Assembly: GCA_036250195.1 (NCBI GenBank) | Contig: JAVHZZ010000010.1 | Span: 107,932,278 to 107,996,277, forward strand | From: Mixophyes australis | Lineage: Eukaryota; Chordata; Amphibia; Anura; Limnodynastidae | DNA length: 64,000 nt | Reading direction: 5' to 3' | Shown here: positions 47,106 to 58,929 of the stretch, piece by piece | How the letters are laid out: the number at the start of each line of letters is the position of its first letter | Numbering within the stretch: the first letter of the stretch is position 1 | Position numbers and translations under genes: made by a program | The notes under the pieces: model-generated | Told to the model about the DNA's origin: nothing | Database searches by the model: none | What the model saw: the letters and a program-made list of their open reading frames with translations, nothing else

Positions 47106-48175
47106 TTTGCTGTCTCTTCATATGTATTTAAGATAATTAGAGATTACAACATGCTGCATCTTCATTGTTTCAGCAATATTAATATGGGAATTTACGGTTT
47201 GTATTTTTTCTGTGTTCATTTGAATCGGTCCACATGGGTAACAAAGCAGCGGATCCACAATGTATGGACAAGATCAGTTCATTTACAGGTTAACGTGTTT
47301 GTGCAAATTTACCCCATCAAAACCTGATCATAAAAAAAATAGGATGAAATTCCATTTTATGCACCAGCGGTTAGGTTTGCCCAAACATCCGCTCGCTGGA
47401 CAGCGATGAACAATAAGTAGTTTTAAATAGCAGGTGTAGTATAACTCGTCTTATAAATGCACAAGTACTAAATCCCAACACTGAACCTTTGGTATAGGAT
47501 GCATGATGAACATAATGCATTGTTTGGTGTTACCCCGACTTACTATAGCTTTATTTTCAATACAAGCTTTTCCTTCCCACTCGATTACAAACACACTGAA
47601 GTCGTATCCTTATTCCCCAATGGTATGTAATACAGGAGACAAGGTAGGATGTCAGTCAGTTAAGCTGCTGTTACATCACTGATCCACCAAACCACACCGT
47701 GCATTTAGACAGAAATGGCATTCATCCTCTGTTCAGATAGACATGTTGTCCTACTACAGATGTCTGACATTTATAAACACGTCACTTATTTTATTTACAT
47801 TATTCAGCTCAAGCAAAGTTTTTGGTAATATAGTGCTCGAGTAATCTCCTGTAACTTCATGACATAATACATTTGTGTGGTGAATGATCAAATCGCTTTG
47901 TAGAGCCATGTAGGCGAGTTACTTCTCATTTTGGAATAACACAGACACGTGACTCTACCAAAGCCTCTGTGTTGCACGTCTTCTGGTTACGTGTGGGAGA
48001 GCACGGAGCATGTATCCAAATCCGTGCCCAGTGCTGAATACTGCCAAACTCTGTGTAATGCGGTTCAGCAAATCCTCTCTCGGACACAAAACGGCCTCAG
48101 TCATCTTATAAAGCATCATTTTAACCTTTTGTACTGTTAGCTGTAAAGAGACTGTAATGATTGCACGTAGACCAG
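47106..48175. other. Intronic sequence, no gene seen
   Basis: Nothing is recognised. Confidence 0.5.
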
Positions 48176-48242
48176 TGGTAGGCAACCTCTGGCTCTCGGA
48201 CTGCTGTAGAACTACAACTCCCAGCATGCCTACGCCTGCCCT
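48174..48242. mobile_element. hAT-type palindrome, single arm
   Basis: CAGTGGTAGGCAACCTCTGGCTCTCGG...GTAGAACTACAACTCCCAGCATGCC is one arm of a CAGTGNTAGGCAACC hAT MITE. The other arm is missing. Confidence 0.7.
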
Positions 48243-48573
48243 CCACTGATATAAAGTCATAAATATTTTGGCTAGTCTCCATGACTTTCACTCAGAATGT
48301 TTGCAGCAATTGTAAAAAAAAATATTTTTAGACTTGACACACAATTACCATTTCTTACAATTATGATTTGTGCTGTTTGTAGAAACCCTGGTACTCAATG
48401 CCGAACAGTCTGTCTTGGAGAATCATGAATTTGGTGTGTTAGAACTGGATTTTTATTAATACACCTTAATGTTTTAAATATCTTGCATTAATTACATCTT
48501 TGGCTTCCTGTCCTGCTGAAGTAAAGGGTCCAGTTGAAAATTTGATCTGAACCCATTAGATTGTCCAATTGAA

Positions 48574-48960
48574 GCTTACACCAGATTATCGTGCCAAACA
48601 CATGATAAATGACTTAGTTCAGATATCACATTAGTGTGTACGTTCCAAGGATCATGTTTTATCGCTCCAAAGCACATCGTATTGTTTCATTTGATTTTAT
48701 AATCTGACTTAAAATCTCTGTAAATGATAGAACGATGTCGGGCAGATTCTGCATTGTGTCTGCACTCAGGACCAGCAGTGTAAGTAGATCTCCATAGAGT
48801 TTACAGATTCACAATCTTTTCAGCCGATGGTTATGATAGGCAGGTAACTTTTGTAAAACACGTATAGTGTGTACACAGGAATCGGGACTTTCTGTCATTG
48901 GTAAAATCATTGACTATATCGCATCGGGAGGCATTATCTTTAGTGTGCACCAAGCCTTAG
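48574..48960 (-). mobile_element. Harbinger-type MITE, type I, worn
   Basis: CATGTTTTATCGCTCCAAAGCACATCG, ACAATCTTTTCAGCCGATGGTTATGA, ACACAGGAATCGGGACTTTC and the right end TAGTGTGCACCAAGCCTTAG. Same layout as 6690-7218 without the nested element. Confidence 0.65.
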
Positions 48961-49383
48961 ATGACTAGATGTAGATCGTATATGAACCTGCAAATTTTCT
49001 AATCAGAAGGACACAGCATTCTAAAGCATATGATCTTCTCAGTCAGCACAGTGTCAGTGTGAACGAGGTGCGGTGTTACGCTGCCACAATATAGCGATTC
49101 CCATGACTGCGTTCTAATAGCGGAATCTCCTCAGTGTGACAAAAGAACAGCGATATCCCTGTTCGCTGTTATGTTACGCTGAATAAACGTATCGGCGCTT
49201 TAGGTATTTGTAGCGTTCTAAAATACCCTTCTTGACCATGTCGTAAGGCAGTGCTATGGTAATAGGTTTCCATCACAAATCCTTTTTTCATATTCCTATA
49301 TTCCAACTAGGTGAAGCCGTTTTATGGATACAAAATGAACAGACGCAAAACACCAGTGAGTCATTTGCAGCACAGACCCTAAA

Positions 49384-49387
<4 letters not shown>
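48961..49387. other. Intronic sequence, no gene seen
   Basis: Nothing is recognised. Confidence 0.45.

Positions 49388-49449
<62 letters not shown>
49388..49449. repeat. (TA)n microsatellite, about 30 units
   Basis: About 60 bp of uninterrupted TA dinucleotide, the longest pure run in the window. Confidence 0.97.
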
Positions 49450-49455
<6 letters not shown>

Positions 49456-50940
49456 ATCACACAGGGCACTGCCGCTAATTAAACATCCGCACGATGGGCT
49501 GTCAGGACCTGATTTATGGAGATTAATTTTTAGTAGACATCATTTCCAGAATTTCAGGCATCTGGAGTCATCTAGCATTTTCACTTGTGCTTACTGGATC
49601 CTCGTCTCACTCCGCTCCTCTCATTCCGCTTGGCCAGTTTGCAATAAGTTGAATGGGTGTTAAAGCTCATCCCACCTGATTTGGCAAGTTCATGGGAATG
49701 GGGGAGGACAGGTGCTGGCATCATCAGCTCCTCTAAGGCTTATATCAGACACGGAGAGCAGAGTGCCCTGTAAGACTATTTGAGCCACCCGGGACCCTGC
49801 AGGTGTGATAATGCTGAGGGGAAGTCAAAATTTGTTCTCATTTTATCGTATTGACCTAAACAGGAAGTGTGTATTTTTTGGGTAGAGTTATCCTTTAATT
49901 CCAGAGCTGGACAAACCCCTCGTACAACTAGCTATGGTGCACGAATGTGTGTACTCATGGAAACTGACTATTGGGAGAGATTTCTGTTCTACGTACACCT
50001 GTTCACTTGCTCTGGAGCAACTCGGTTTGTCTAACTGGCTCCTGAATTTTATTTCCTGGTCGTTGAGGAAAAGACAAGTATAAGCCTTTTAGTCTACAAT
50101 TCAATTTGGCGTTTACATTTCTGTGAGTTGCATATGGCTCACATTATTATTATTTTGTAATTCAGTTTTGTGCTGTTTAGCTATATTGACTTTTAAAATC
50201 CCAGAATTCTTTTCTGGTTGGGAAGGGAGGACCGAGTGTCAGTAACCATTTGTTTAAGGAATGGGTCTCGGCCTATTTCTACGTCCTATTCCGTGTCGTT
50301 TGACATTGAAGGCTTTTTTAGGACACATTGGCGTGCAAACACATTCTCATCTTGGCCTCTGTAAGAGGGATTCTGGCACTTTATGTAATTTTTCTCGTTT
50401 CCTGATGGAATGTTGGCGATTATATTCTTTCAATGATTCTCGTATGGATCATAAAACCTTTTGGGCAGCTGTGAATTTCATCAGAAAGATGAAGCCCCCG
50501 GGAATTAGAAAATGAAGAGTTGTAGTAAAGTCCAACGAGCTTATTGATAAACACGTCCCAGTAACCCCTTCAATGTCATGGAATCCTGGAAACCAAACTC
50601 TACACTGGAGCGAGGAGGTTTGGCGCTAACCACATCCAATAAACACACTTTCAGTGTAAAGGATGTTCTTTGGATCTACCTCAAGTGACTTATGATCTAC
50701 AGCTCCTGGTAATTTGTCTTCTACATTCAGAATATTCCACAGTTTAAGATGCAGTTAAAGATTCCTGATCTCACTTTTTATGGCACATCTGGCTGAGGTC
50801 TGAGCACTTTGTTGTATTCAGTCTTCTATACTTTATCTTCCCAGTTTATTGTTCATTGGTTTGGATCACCGGGATGCTGAGTATTGCAAGAGATGTGTAC
50901 TGTAGCAGTGAGCTGTCCATCCCCATGATTATGTTTAGAG
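49450..50940. other. Intronic sequence, no gene seen
   Basis: An 84-residue open frame at 50261-50515 has no recognised motif. Nothing else is recognised. Confidence 0.45.
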
Positions 50941-50945
50941 GTGAG

Positions 50946-51375
50946 ATTTATATAGTGGAAGGAGCTGGGTCCCCAGCAGCACAGAGTATATCAGGAGATG
51001 AGCGATGTGTTAGTGAGGACAGGGGCAGTGACATGATGTGAGGAGGGGAATGGAGGCAGCAGGAAGCCACCAACTGAGAGTTATATAGTGGAAGTAGCAG
51101 GGTCCACAGCAGCACAGAGTATATCAGGAGATGAGTGCTGTGTTAGTGAGGACAGGGCTGCATGTGACAGGGGCAGTGACATGATGTGAGGAAGGGAATG
51201 GAAGCAGCAGGAGCCACAGACTGAGAGTTATATAGTGGAAGGAGCAGGGGCCTCAGCAGCACAGAGTATATCAGGAGATGAGTGATGTGTTAGTGAGGAC
51301 AGGGCTGCATGTGACAGGGGCAGTGACATGATGTGAGGAGGGGAATGGAGGCAGCAGGAAGCCACAGACTCAGTT
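50946..51375. repeat. Tandem repeat of about 133-147 bp, three copies
   Basis: TATAGTGGAAG starts at 50951, 51084 and 51231. Each unit continues with CAGCAGCACAGAGTATATCAGGAGATGAG, TGTGTTAGTGAGGACAGGG and GTGACATGATGTGAGGA. The first unit lacks a 14-bp GCTGCATGTGACAG segment, giving a 133-bp spacing against 147 for the second. Confidence 0.92.
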
Positions 51376-51390
51376 ATACACTCAGGGCCA

Positions 51391-51630
51391 TTTCATTGGG
51401 TACAAGGGATGTACATGATCAACAACAATGCTCAGTTGGTAATAAGGGGCCTGATGTGTGCCAAGAAAACATTCGTAAATCATTCCACCACCACCAGCCT
51501 GTACCGTTGACAGAGGGCAGGATGGTCAATGGATTCATGTTGTTTACTCCAAATTCTGCATGTTGCAGCAGAAATCAGACTTCGTCAGATCAGGCGACAT
51601 TTTCCCCATCTTCAACTGTCCAGATTGTAA
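51391..51630 (-). pseudogene. Tc1/mariner transposase fragment, decayed
   Basis: Read on the minus strand from about 51630: IWTVEDGENVA, an in-frame stop where the family has tryptophan, then SDEV, stop, FLLQHAEFGV, and in a shifted frame MFSWHTSGPLLP. Vertebrate Tc1 transposases have WTIEDWKNVAWSDESRFLL here, with the D of SDE as the first catalytic acid, and GMFSWHTLGPL downstream. TGG to TGA changes and at least one frameshift make it dead. The downstream catalytic residues are absent. No inverted ends were identified. Confidence 0.75.
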
Positions 51631-51660
51631 AGATTTAAAAGAAACTTAGATTTAAGTTGA

Positions 51661-51675
51661 TTTTTTTTTTTTTTA
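51661..51675. repeat. Poly-T run
   Basis: About fifteen T residues beside the Tc1 relic. Confidence 0.8.
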
Positions 51676-51814
51676 GTTAGGTTGCTATCGGTACATACAG
51701 ATATAAAGGGGTGTTTGCAAGACTAGTCTGCACTGATTTTATAGACCTGTATGACTGTAATAACAGTCTGACATACACATGGGATGTCTATTGATATTCC
51801 TTTACTGTATTGCC

Positions 51815-51830
51815 GGGGGGGGGGGGGGGG
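51815..51830. repeat. Poly-G tract of 16
   Basis: Sixteen consecutive G residues. Confidence 0.9.
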
Positions 51831-54337
51831 AAATCATTTACAGTCAGTCTTCAGGTTTGTTTAGCCATTTACATTGTATTTACATAACTGGGCTGCTCTG
51901 CTCCAAACAAAAATCTCAAATATTTTGCAAAGAAATGCAAAACCCATTATTGCTGTTCAGCTTCAAACTTGCAACTTCAAAGCAGAATGTGCCTGTGGTC
52001 TGAATACCCGTTCTGCCAGCTCTGAATGTTCCCATCCACAGACTTTCTTTATAGACAGCGAATCTGCAGTTCCCTTTATACAATAAATCCCCGGTATCAA
52101 GATTTAGCTGTTACAAAATTGTACTACTTGTCAACTATTAATCCGTTTAATTACTTATAGTTCAGCAATTTACTGAAGGACAGCGGATGAAAGCGGAGTG
52201 AATTTACTTAAAGGGATTCCAGAGTGTAATTGGTTAGACATTTTAGAATTCACTTCTCTCCAAAGAATTAAGAGTTATCACAATGATTTTAAGAGGACAC
52301 AGTTTCCTGCTCGGTGTATTGTAGCGTTTTCCAGGCTGGCGAGATAAAGGTTTATATTTGCTTGGATCACTTAACGCCTGTAGGCTGCTCCTGTTTTCGG
52401 GTGGGAGTAAGCATGAAAGTTAGGACTAAATCGGGGGAATTCTTGGCTTCCAATTGGCACCCAAGTTGGGATAGAGTGGAATTTAAATTGAGCCCATTGC
52501 CTGCTCGAATAGCCATTGTGCAGGCTGGTGATGGACACCCTGGTACACTTCAAATGGACCTTTCATTGCCCTTAAACTAAGAAAGAAGTCAAAACAATAA
52601 ATTGAATCAAAGACAGACACCTGTCTGTAATATATATCAGCAGACAAACAAGTGTTACGTGCTATAACAAAGAAACAGGAAGTAGCTGGGGGCCACAGGG
52701 GAAGGCTTGGGGGCCACACTCAGCCCTAGGGCTGTCTATTGCCTGTCACTGGTGTAGACAGAACCAATATTTGATAATGCATGTGAATGAATTCACTAAT
52801 AATCAGCAACATTGTAACTACTTACTATATCGCCATTAATGGCGGTTGAATTGTGGTAAGACAATTAAACAGTGCGGCGTCCCGTTGTAAGACACGTAAA
52901 TTGTGTGTGTTACAAGAGATGATTGAAACTTAAAGGCAGAGCTGACATTAATATTCACTGTTAATTAAATTGGCCTGGGATTAGTTTGTGGCATCTTCCA
53001 TCGACCTTCAGGGATCACAGAGAATGTATAAAAATCCAATCAGAGTCAAAGCAAAAAAGATCATCTTCGATCCTGTTAGTATGTATTAAAGAGAACCCCA
53101 CACAGACAGGGAGACGGCGGTCGCTCATCTACTGGCTTTTTCGGGCATACCGGAAACTGATCTGTTTGAGACTGCACAAGTGGTAATATCAGACTATTTT
53201 AATTCTTGGGGTATTAACGTGAGTGTAGCGCTTGTGACAGTGTTGGGGTGTGGTGGAATGTGTAGGGTCGTCCATACAATAAGATTGGAGAACTACGGTC
53301 TGCCCAGCTATGAACTGTAGCGTTATACCCATGAGGAGAACAAAACCCTTTCTGTTCCAGGGTTTGACCTCACAGGACTGGCTGAGTCAGCAGTTCAGAC
53401 ACAGGCGGCCCACATTTCATTTGACAAATTGGTTTTTATCTTGATTTGAAAGCTTATTTTGCTTGAGAGCGCAGATTGAAGTTCAGAAATAAACCAAGGA
53501 TGAAACAAGCTTAGCGTATTCTTAGAAGGAAAAGTTTTCTGCTTGGTACCGACAGAGGTCTTAGTGGAGAGATGAAAACTCTTCTCCTGGTAGCGTAGGG
53601 ATGTGAGGCTATGGTCGCACCCATGCAGGAAGACTGCAGCTTGTTCTGTCTGCTAGCCTGAAATGTTTCATCAGATGCAAGTCCCTTATATAAACTACAT
53701 ACGGGGCACAGACCTTCGTTTATCTGTTGTCATGTCCAAGGGTAACGGAAAATAAACATTAATAATGAATAAATGGAAATGGCTGTTTTAAATGTTCGAC
53801 AAAAATGTAGTACTTAATAGTATTGATAGTCACATTACAGTAGTGTCTGTTGTCAGTAGCTGTCACCTGTTATTGAGTTCTTTTAAGAATAATTCTCAAG
53901 CAGTTTGTCGGGATAAATTTGTTTCTGACATACTGGGCTGAATGTGTCACAGCGATTTAGGGGGTGATACATAAAAAGAGGTTTACATAAAATACAATAT
54001 ATAGGGGGAATATGCAAATAGATCATTGCTGAATATGAAAATAATAAAGAGAGCTTTTTATATTATAGGTGGTGGTACACACCATTTGTAATGCTTTTTA
54101 TTCAGTCTTTCTACATTTGTAGTGTTTACTATCCTGTCTCTACATTGATTTACAGTGTTTGCTGTTCTATCTTGAAGTCGATTTGGAGTGCTTACTATTG
54201 TGCTATGTGTGTGTGATATAGATATATATATTATATATACACACACATATGTGTGTATCACTTATATTATAGTTACCTGCATTTGCATTCTTTACTATTT
54301 TACCGTTGGATCTGATTGCATTTTATTTTGTCTTTAG
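51831..54337. other. Intronic sequence leading to exon 3
   Basis: At 52676-52755 a GGGGGCCACAGGGG...GGGGGCCACACTC...CCTAGGGCTG fragment resembles 72-148. A TG/TA-rich stretch lies at 54206-54258. Otherwise unique-looking up to the exon 3 acceptor. Confidence 0.45.
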
Positions 54338-54481
<144 letters not shown>

Positions 54482-54649
54482 TAATTTTTTTATTTGTTAT
54501 ACACTTTTTAATCTCATTTAAGTGGTGCAAATGTTTATAAACTTTTACTGGTTATTTAAACATTGCTACACTGTTATTTTCTTTGTGAAAAAAAATATTG
54601 TGCTCCCCACTTAAATTGCTGATGTAACACTGCCCTCCTTAGAGAAACC

Positions 54650-55095
54650 CTGGAATTGGTACCGGAATTGAGATATCTGGGGATTTGGCTTCACTTCAAA
54701 CTCTCCTTTGCGGATACCTGGAGGATTTGTTAAATATACTGAGGCAGAGACTAGGTCTTTTCTTCAAGTTAAACCACCTACTAACTACAGAGTCCTAGAG
54801 CCGGCTAATTCAGTCCACGTTCCTTCCACTATGTACAGTCAATGTGCTGTTTCATGCCTCGGTAGATTGGACCAAGTGCTTGGTCACAGTTCTCCCATCA
54901 CTGCTATGTGTGGTCGTAGGCTCGCCCTCCCTACGGATATAATAAAAAAGCATCTCGGGACATAGAGAGCTATCGCTGGCAAGCTCCTGCAGTGTATTGG
55001 TTGTCTGTCTCCCAGTTTACCCAGAACCTGTGTCCCCAGAAGCTCTTCTCGGAATTCTGCAAAAATACCCAACGCGTTTTGGGAGATTTGCCATA
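54650..55095 (+). pseudogene. Decayed LINE reverse transcriptase C-terminal fragment
   Basis: In the plus strand one reads LASLQTLLCGYLEDLLNIL followed by RQRLGLFFKLNHLLTTES, then RLIQSTFLP, and after a frame change VLFHASV. This follows the pattern of non-LTR ORF2 after the polymerase domain: L-x-x-K-x-x-x-FFFR...R-x-x-L-V-x-ATFLP-x-LDYGD-x-x-Y-x-x-AS. Several stops and frameshifts are present. Clade (L2, Rex or RTE) is not decided. It begins about 175 bp after SBF2 exon 3. Confidence 0.6.
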
Positions 55096-58000
55096 GAATT
55101 CTACTGTTACTCTGAAATGTGCTACATAAATCACTGAAACTGAATCTACTGTTAGTATCGCTGTGTAATAGCTTACATTATAAAAGTCTGCAACTGCTTT
55201 AACCGATCATAACATATCCAATGCCCCTTGCACAACCTCCCTGCTTGTCCCATCCTTCTCCTTCCTTACAACAGTTCATAAGTTGTCTATTGAGTCACCT
55301 AAATGCCTAATATCTATTTCCCTAAATGTCACCCTCTCCCACTTACCTTTTCATGATATACTTTCATCATCTTCCTTCTCTCCTAGTATTATCTCGCTTC
55401 CAGACCTCCTCCTTCCTGACACGTCTCCCCCATAGTACTCCTGGATTCCTTTTAAATAGATTTTATTGGTCGCTTCACTTGTAGCATTCACTTATCTTCT
55501 CCTTGGACAATAATGCCTTTTACGTTACAGGAATACTAAGGCACGTCTGTTGTATTTAGGAGTTCTAGTAACTTGTACTATTGTACTGACTGCCAATATT
55601 AATGTATTGTTATTTGTACTTGACTTAATGCAGTTCCTCCTTGTAAATGAGCCTGCTCGCTGGATGTATAAATAGTTTGATTGATTTTCATGTCTTTGTG
55701 CAGAGATTCTTACAGACAACAAACTGCACTTTCTGTTACAGGTGCGATTTCCTGAAAACTTAATGATTAAGAACCTGCAAAGCGAAAATACAAGTATCTT
55801 CTATAAAATCAATTAAGGTCACTCACAGATATATACAGTGGCTCTGTGCTGAATAGTATGAAATAAACTAGTGTTTATGTCTGTCTCTCCCCTCTGTAGG
55901 AGGGAGGCAGATGCTTCTCTATCGGAGCAGACACTGAGGGGCTGACAGTCTTGCCTGCAGAAGTGCACTGTGTGGATTGGTTGATTCAAACACAGGGACA
56001 GAGCCTGTAATGTCACAACAGTTCGAATCAATACAGTTTTAGTTTTTTGATCTCTGTCCAATCCCGTCAGGACACTGTGCTAAAGCTATGGCGATATTGT
56101 AGGGGTTTAGTGGTTGTCTAATTTTGTTGGATGGTTCAGATACGGAGCTTTTATCAGTGTGAAATTGTGGAGTTCAAAAAACATATCAATAAATACACTG
56201 TCAACATCTGAAGCTCTGCCACACTATGGATGATATAGATTTTAATATTTGATGATGAGTTGCGAGGTATGGGATTAACACTATTTTGGATGGGTGAATG
56301 CGTCGCTGTGAGTGGTCTTAACAGGAAATAAATTGTAGCAAAGTGTCCTTTTCACTGGTCCTTTAAGCAGCTGTTCCTTCAATAGATGGATTTCTTCATC
56401 GAGTAAAAAACTAAATGCAATATTTCTATTTTTCTTCTGAATTCCTTACTACCAGATTCATTGTATATTGTGCCCTGAGCTTAGAAATCTATTTTTGCTA
56501 ACTAATTTATTCTAAACTTGGATCTGCCACAAAACCAATGTTATTCTCTTTTGTAAGTTACACCCGAATTCTAAACTTGTCAAGTTTGACACCAATACAC
56601 TTTAAACATTTATTTTTATACTTGTTTAAAAATAAATCTGGAACTAGATTATGTTAATATTGTTTTTCCCTGTCCCATGCGAAATGAGGTCATGAATTTG
56701 TGTCTCTGCTAGTTCATTTGGAAATCTTATCAGAAGTCTCGTTAGAACTCCCATCCAAATAATTACTATGTAACTGTCGATTTGGGTCCAGAATCTTGTT
56801 ACTTTTTTCCTTGTGATTAACACATCTTTTTTGTGAAACTACATCTAAGTCATTTCTTGGCTGTTCTTTCCTTGTCACATATGTCTAATGCTAATCCTTT
56901 AATAAGTGGTTTAGAGTGCATGTATACACAGTGAACTTAATCCTCCCCCTCACGAATATATATAAGATATGAGGGATTTGGTGCAAGATTGAGGTCACAG
57001 GGCTGGAATGCCATTCACCGTCCAGTTTTAAATTAACACGTACGATGCACGGTTAGACCTTTTAGCAGCTATAAACGATTTCTTTCTGACGGATCCTAAC
57101 GAAACATACAGCTAGATGGGATTGTTGCTTTCGTGTGTTCCGTTTGTGAACAATAAATTAATTACTTTATTGGAGTTTTGAGTTTCTTTAGCTATCATTT
57201 CTTTTTCCATCATAGACCTGAGTTTATAGGCGGTCTTATCTTCTTGCTTGAGAATACGTTAGGATAGGACAGTCATTGAGAACCTGACAGCTGTCAATCA
57301 CTAATTAACCCGGTGCTGGATGAGGAGACTTTTAAGATCCCACACAGTCATGCGTTCTTTACCAATATTCTGAAGTGGAGCCTTTAAAAAAGTCAGAATT
57401 AATAAACTTAATTTAAATATTTCTTCTAATGCTTTCCTGATCAGGTCTGCGTGTTTTCTAATATTGTTTATTAGTCTTCATAACCTTCTAATCTTATTGT
57501 TGACCCACGGTCCCAGTAGACTTCAGATGCCCAAGTTTACATAATCCAACAGCTGTCTTTGATTCCCAAGTGCTCGCTCAATGTGAATAATTTTGGAATA
57601 ACCCATATTAGTTAAGTCTTCTGCATTTAATCTTATTTGGATTCTAAAATATTTTTTTTTGCACAGAATTACGAGCAGGCTGTTTAGCTGCGGTCCAAAA
57701 GACAGGATCTGATCTCTTTATTGGCAAAGACCTAGATTTATCAGACCCCCTGCTGCTTAGGTTCTTCTACTCTTCTCTTCTTAAAGAGAAACAGTCCTCA
57801 AATTCTTTAAAGTTATAAGAGAGGAAATGCAGAGCGATCTTGGATGTACCATTTCCCACATCCGCAGACTTCCCCGTTCGCTCTAATGGTCCCACGCCGC
57901 GCTTCTCTCCACTTACCGCCTAGCCCAGTGAGCTAACCATTCAAATGAACGACTCCTGCTAGGCCTATTTGATGGAGACAGTGGGGTAAGCTTATAGAGG

Positions 58001-58525
58001 AGTGCGGCAAGGGAACATTTGGGATTGGGAAACCTACGGATCTGGTACGTATATATTTTAACTCTCTATAATAATTCCTTCAACTTATAGTTTGGGTGGA
58101 GTTATTCTTTGGTCTTTTAAATGAAGCTGCTTTTGTTGTTTTCAGCACATTAAGATGTGTCCGAGCTTTTGAGAATGAGTGATATAAAATCTGAGCGCTT
58201 TAAATGATCCCTACTTGGTGTGTAGTATGTACCAGGGTCAGCCTGAGCTCCGTATCTGGGTGAGAGGTACTGTGAGATGACAGCAGGACCCCTGCACAAA
58301 GTGATTCCATATCGGCAGTGAGCACAAGGATCTGGACACTTCACTCCTGTGACAGTCTGTAAAAGTATAGTGGGAAAGGAATATAAATGTGTGAGTTCTA
58401 TGGTCCTTAATGTCTAGGACTTGGGGTTTTCTATATTGTGAGCATGTCTAAAATCTACTAAAACACATTTAAAAATGCCCCGTCTTTCCAATCCTCAAAA
58501 ATTTGTTTACTAAAGCCCCTCCTAG
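55096..58525. other. Intronic sequence, no gene seen
   Basis: A pyrimidine-rich, C/T-biased stretch at about 55230-55520. The rest is AT-rich and unique-looking. Nothing is recognised. Confidence 0.45.
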
Positions 58526-58528
58526 TAA

Positions 58529-58926
58529 ATCTGGGTACACACTATAGAAAATGACTACAGATGCGATTTCTGTAACGATTTCATCAACGACTGAAAGTCC
58601 TGATGATCATGCAGATTCCTGTGTACACACCTACATGATTTACCGTCAGATCTGTGATCTTCATCTCTCATAACCATCTGCTGAAAAGATGGTGACTCTG
58701 TACAGATATCTGGCTGCACTGTTGGTGGTGAGTGTGTACACACTGCCACAATTGCCTGACATCGTTCATCGTAATTTTTAAGAATTTTATAAACCAAATC
58801 AAATGATACAGTGTGCTTTGGTACAATAAAACATGATGGAGGGAGCATACACACTAATGCAATGTCTGAACAAGCGGTCATTTATCGTGTGATCTGCATG
58901 ATAATTACATAGGAGTGTACCCAGCT
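58529..58926 (+). mobile_element. Harbinger-type MITE, type I, with TAA target duplication
   Basis: ATCTGGGTACACACTATAG to GAGTGTACCCAGCT (398 bp), flanked by TAA at 58526-58528 and 58927-58929. A 3-bp TWA duplication is the Harbinger signature. The interior matches 4219-5064 without the SINE and without the triplication. Confidence 0.85.
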
Positions 58927-58929
58927 TAA

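Larger units (their letters stand above)
18905..54337 (+). other. SBF2: SBF2 intron between exons 2 and 3 (35.4 kb, complete)
   Basis: This is a complete phase-0 intron of 35,433 bp, GTACGT...TTTAG. Its size suits SBF2, which is a very large gene in other vertebrates. It contains no second exon that I could recognise. It holds at least three SINEs, two LINE fragments, several Harbinger and hAT MITEs, a Tc1 relic, a 28-bp minisatellite and a local duplication. Confidence 0.85.
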
